In this document: positions 62,667 through 64,000 of the stretch, piece after piece
How the letters are laid out: the number at the start of each line of letters is the position of its first letter
Position numbering within the stretch: the first letter of the stretch is position 1
NCBI RefSeq assembly: GCF_030009775.1
Contig: NZ_JASCTH010000041.1
Location: 1-64,000, forward strand
From: Actinoplanes sandaracinus
GTDB lineage: Bacteria; Actinomycetota; Actinomycetes; Mycobacteriales; Micromonosporaceae
Direction of reading: 5' to 3'
DNA length: 64,000 nt
Made by a program: the position numbers and the translations under genes
Notes under the pieces: generated by a model
What the model was told of the DNA's origin: nothing
Database searches by the model: none
Seen by the model: the letters and a program-made list of their open reading frames with translations, nothing else

Positions 62667-63896
62667 CTAAACGGTGTGGACGTTGGGGACGTACCGGATC
62701 CAGGTCCCGCCGGCCGCACTGAAGGCCTGCTCATTGGCCATGATCTCGTCGGCATGGTTCCACGCGAACAGCAGCGCGTAGTCCGGGTACGGATCGCTGA
62801 ACGCGGCGGCCTCCCGGACCGGGATGTGCATGCCGGGGGTCAGCTTGCCCTGCTTCGGCGGCGTGGTGTCGCAGATGAACTCGACCAGATCCGGGCCGAT
62901 ACCGCAGAAGTTCGTCACGGTGGCGCTCTTAGCGGTGGCGCCGTAACCGACGACCCGCTTGCCTTCCGCCTTCAGCTTGCGCAGCAGCGTCGTCAGATCC
63001 TCACGGATCTTGAGGACGTCGGCGCCGAAGGCCTCGAGCGTAGCCAGCTCGCCGAGCTTCGCGGCCGCTTCCTCGGCGAGCAGGTCGGCCACCGCGGGGG
63101 TGGGCTGCCGAGCGCCGGCGTGCGCGAGCGTGTAGCGAACCTCGCCGCCGTGGACCGCAAGCCGCTCGACGTCGACCAGTTCGAGGCCGTGCCGGGCGGC
63201 CATCGCCTGGACCGAGCGTGCGGTGAAGAAGAAGAAGTGCTCGTCGTAGATCTGGTCGAACGAGGTTCGCTGCACGATGTCCAGCAGGTACGGGTCCTCG
63301 AAGACAAAGACGCCGGTCGGTGCCAGCAAGGCGGAGACTCCGGACAGGATCGAGCCGATGTAGGGGATGTGGCACAGGGTGTTCGCCGCGTAGATGACGT
63401 CGGCGTGGCCCTCGGCGGCGAGGATGTCGCGCGCGGTGGCCTCTTCGAAGAACGACTTGCGGACCCGGATGCCCTTGGCCGCGGCGAGGTCGGCCACCGA
63501 GGCGGACGGCTCGACGCCCAGGTGCCGCACGCCGGCCTCGGCGAGCGCCTTGAGCATGACCCCGTCGTTGCAGCCGACCTCGACGATGAACGGGTTCTCG
63601 CCGGTCAGCTCGGCGCCGTGGAAGCGCTTCGCCAACTGCTCGAAGTGCGTTCGCATGTAGGCCGAACCGGACGACTGGTACGGGTACTCGGCGTTGAACA
63701 TACGGTCGCGCGGCACCTCCTCCATCAGCTGGACCATGGAGCAGGACTCGCAGAGACCGGTGGCTAGGCGGAAGAAGAACTCGTCGGAATGGTCAGCCTC
63801 GGGCGCTAGAAAGACGTCGGACAAGGGCTGCCTGCCGAAGTCAAAGAACTCGCGGACCACGCCGGCGCAAACACGACACTCGGATGTTTTGGACAT
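62667..63896 (-). CDS. NDP-hexose C-methyltransferase (EvaC/TylCIII-type)
   Basis: ATG 63896 has AGGAG 6 nt upstream. 409 residues, as in EvaC and TylCIII. An N-terminal zinc site is formed by C7/C10 and C49/C52. NAEYPYQSSGSAYMRTHF (69-86) holds the conserved active-site Tyr cluster, VEVGCNDG is the SAM site, and the C-terminal domain has VVGYGATAKSATVTNF. These enzymes methylate C-3 of a dTDP-3-keto-2,6-dideoxyhexose, giving branched sugars such as vancosamine, mycarose or saccharosamine. The dehydratase, epimerase and aminotransferase expected with it are not in the window. Confidence 0.95.
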   Translation of the reverse strand: MSKTSECRVCAGVVREFFDFGRQPLSDVFLAPEADHSDEFFFRLATGLCESCSMVQLMEEVPRDRMFNAEYPYQSSGSAYMRTHFEQLAKRFHGAELTGENPFIVEVGCNDGVMLKALAEAGVRHLGVEPSASVADLAAAKGIRVRKSFFEEATARDILAAEGHADVIYAANTLCHIPYIGSILSGVSALLAPTGVFVFEDPYLLDIVQRTSFDQIYDEHFFFFTARSVQAMAARHGLELVDVERLAVHGGEVRYTLAHAGARQPTPAVADLLAEEAAAKLGELATLEAFGADVLKIREDLTTLLRKLKAEGKRVVGYGATAKSATVTNFCGIGPDLVEFICDTTPPKQGKLTPGMHIPVREAAAFSDPYPDYALLFAWNHADEIMANEQAFSAAGGTWIRYVPNVHTV

Positions 63897-64000
63897 ACAA
63901 AGCTCCTGATCGACCGTGCAGAATTCGAGCGGGGGGACATTGGGAAATGCGCTCGGCGACGACGGGGTTGGACGGTACCGCACAATTGATGACTGCCGAC
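63897..64000. other. start of upstream region of the minus-strand operon
   Basis: Only about 100 nt are visible. No gene can be called. It should contain the promoter of the C-methyltransferase gene or the end of another cluster gene. Confidence 0.3.

Noticed and set aside
37667..63896. Orthosomycin (everninomicin/avilamycin) type cluster
   Set aside because: Halogenase and many glycosyltransferases fit, but there is no iterative orsellinate PKS, no orthoester-forming oxygenase, and an ammonia-lyase is present instead.
1..64000. CRISPR array, rRNA or tRNA gene, plasmid origin
   Set aside because: No regularly spaced short repeats, rRNA-like blocks or cloverleaf with conserved TTCGA arm were seen by eye; a tRNA scan would be needed to exclude a tRNA completely.

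Overview
The window is a GC-rich actinobacterial chromosome segment. GTG and TTG starts, dense co-directional operons with 1-4 nt overlaps, SARP, LmbU-type and NarL-type regulators and IS701/IS6-type insertion sequences all fit. A Micromonosporaceae-like or Pseudonocardiales-like host is plausible, but no rRNA or housekeeping marker is present to settle it.

Layout. 0-7.6 kb is mobile-element debris. It holds an IS6-family transposase running off the left edge, a secreted NucA/NucB-type nuclease gene split cleanly by an IS701-family element (CTAG duplication, 16-bp inverted repeats), a small possible partner gene of that nuclease, and a truncated tyrosine integrase beside a DUF1152 gene. 7.6-12.3 kb holds two paralogous AraC regulators and a partner-switching set (GAF-HATPase, STAS, MEDS-HATPase) without a sigma factor. 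12.4-17.8 kb is a two-component system divergent from a MacB-like ABC transporter. 17.9-22.4 kb carries a DedA protein and a large secreted GH43-like hydrolase behind a LacI-type operator. 22.5-23.9 kb holds remnants of a multi-recombinase transposon, one of them fused to an ECF sigma-factor fragment. 24.2-31.7 kb is a second two-component/ABC module with rmlB lying between regulator and kinase. 31.9-37.6 kb holds a SARP regulator, transposase scraps, an LmbU-like regulator with a TTA codon and a pair of PH-domain membrane proteins.

The highlight is 37.7-63.9 kb, a specialised-metabolite cluster that continues beyond the right edge. A plus-strand operon carries an aldo/keto reductase, a GNAT acyltransferase, an NDP-hexose 4-ketoreductase and then eleven consecutive related glycosyltransferase genes (about 14 kb). 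A facing minus-strand operon carries a sugar C-methyltransferase, a tryptophan-halogenase-type flavoenzyme with its flavin reductase, a cation/proton antiporter, rmlA, a short acyl-activating ligase translationally coupled to a tyrosine-type ammonia-lyase, and an O-methyltransferase. The two operons converge on a strong bidirectional terminator.

Interpretation (inference). RmlA and RmlB supply dTDP-4-keto-6-deoxyglucose. The ketoreductase, C-methyltransferase and genes outside the window turn it into deoxy and branched sugars. The ammonia-lyase and ligase turn tyrosine into activated p-coumarate, the halogenase may chlorinate the aromatic unit, and up to eleven glycosyltransferases build a long deoxysugar chain on it. 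The closest known logic is saccharomicin (a hydroxycinnamoyl-taurine heptadecaglycoside of Saccharothrix espanaensis). The halogenase and the eleven-fold array point to a related but halogenated polyglycoside that I do not recognise as a described product.
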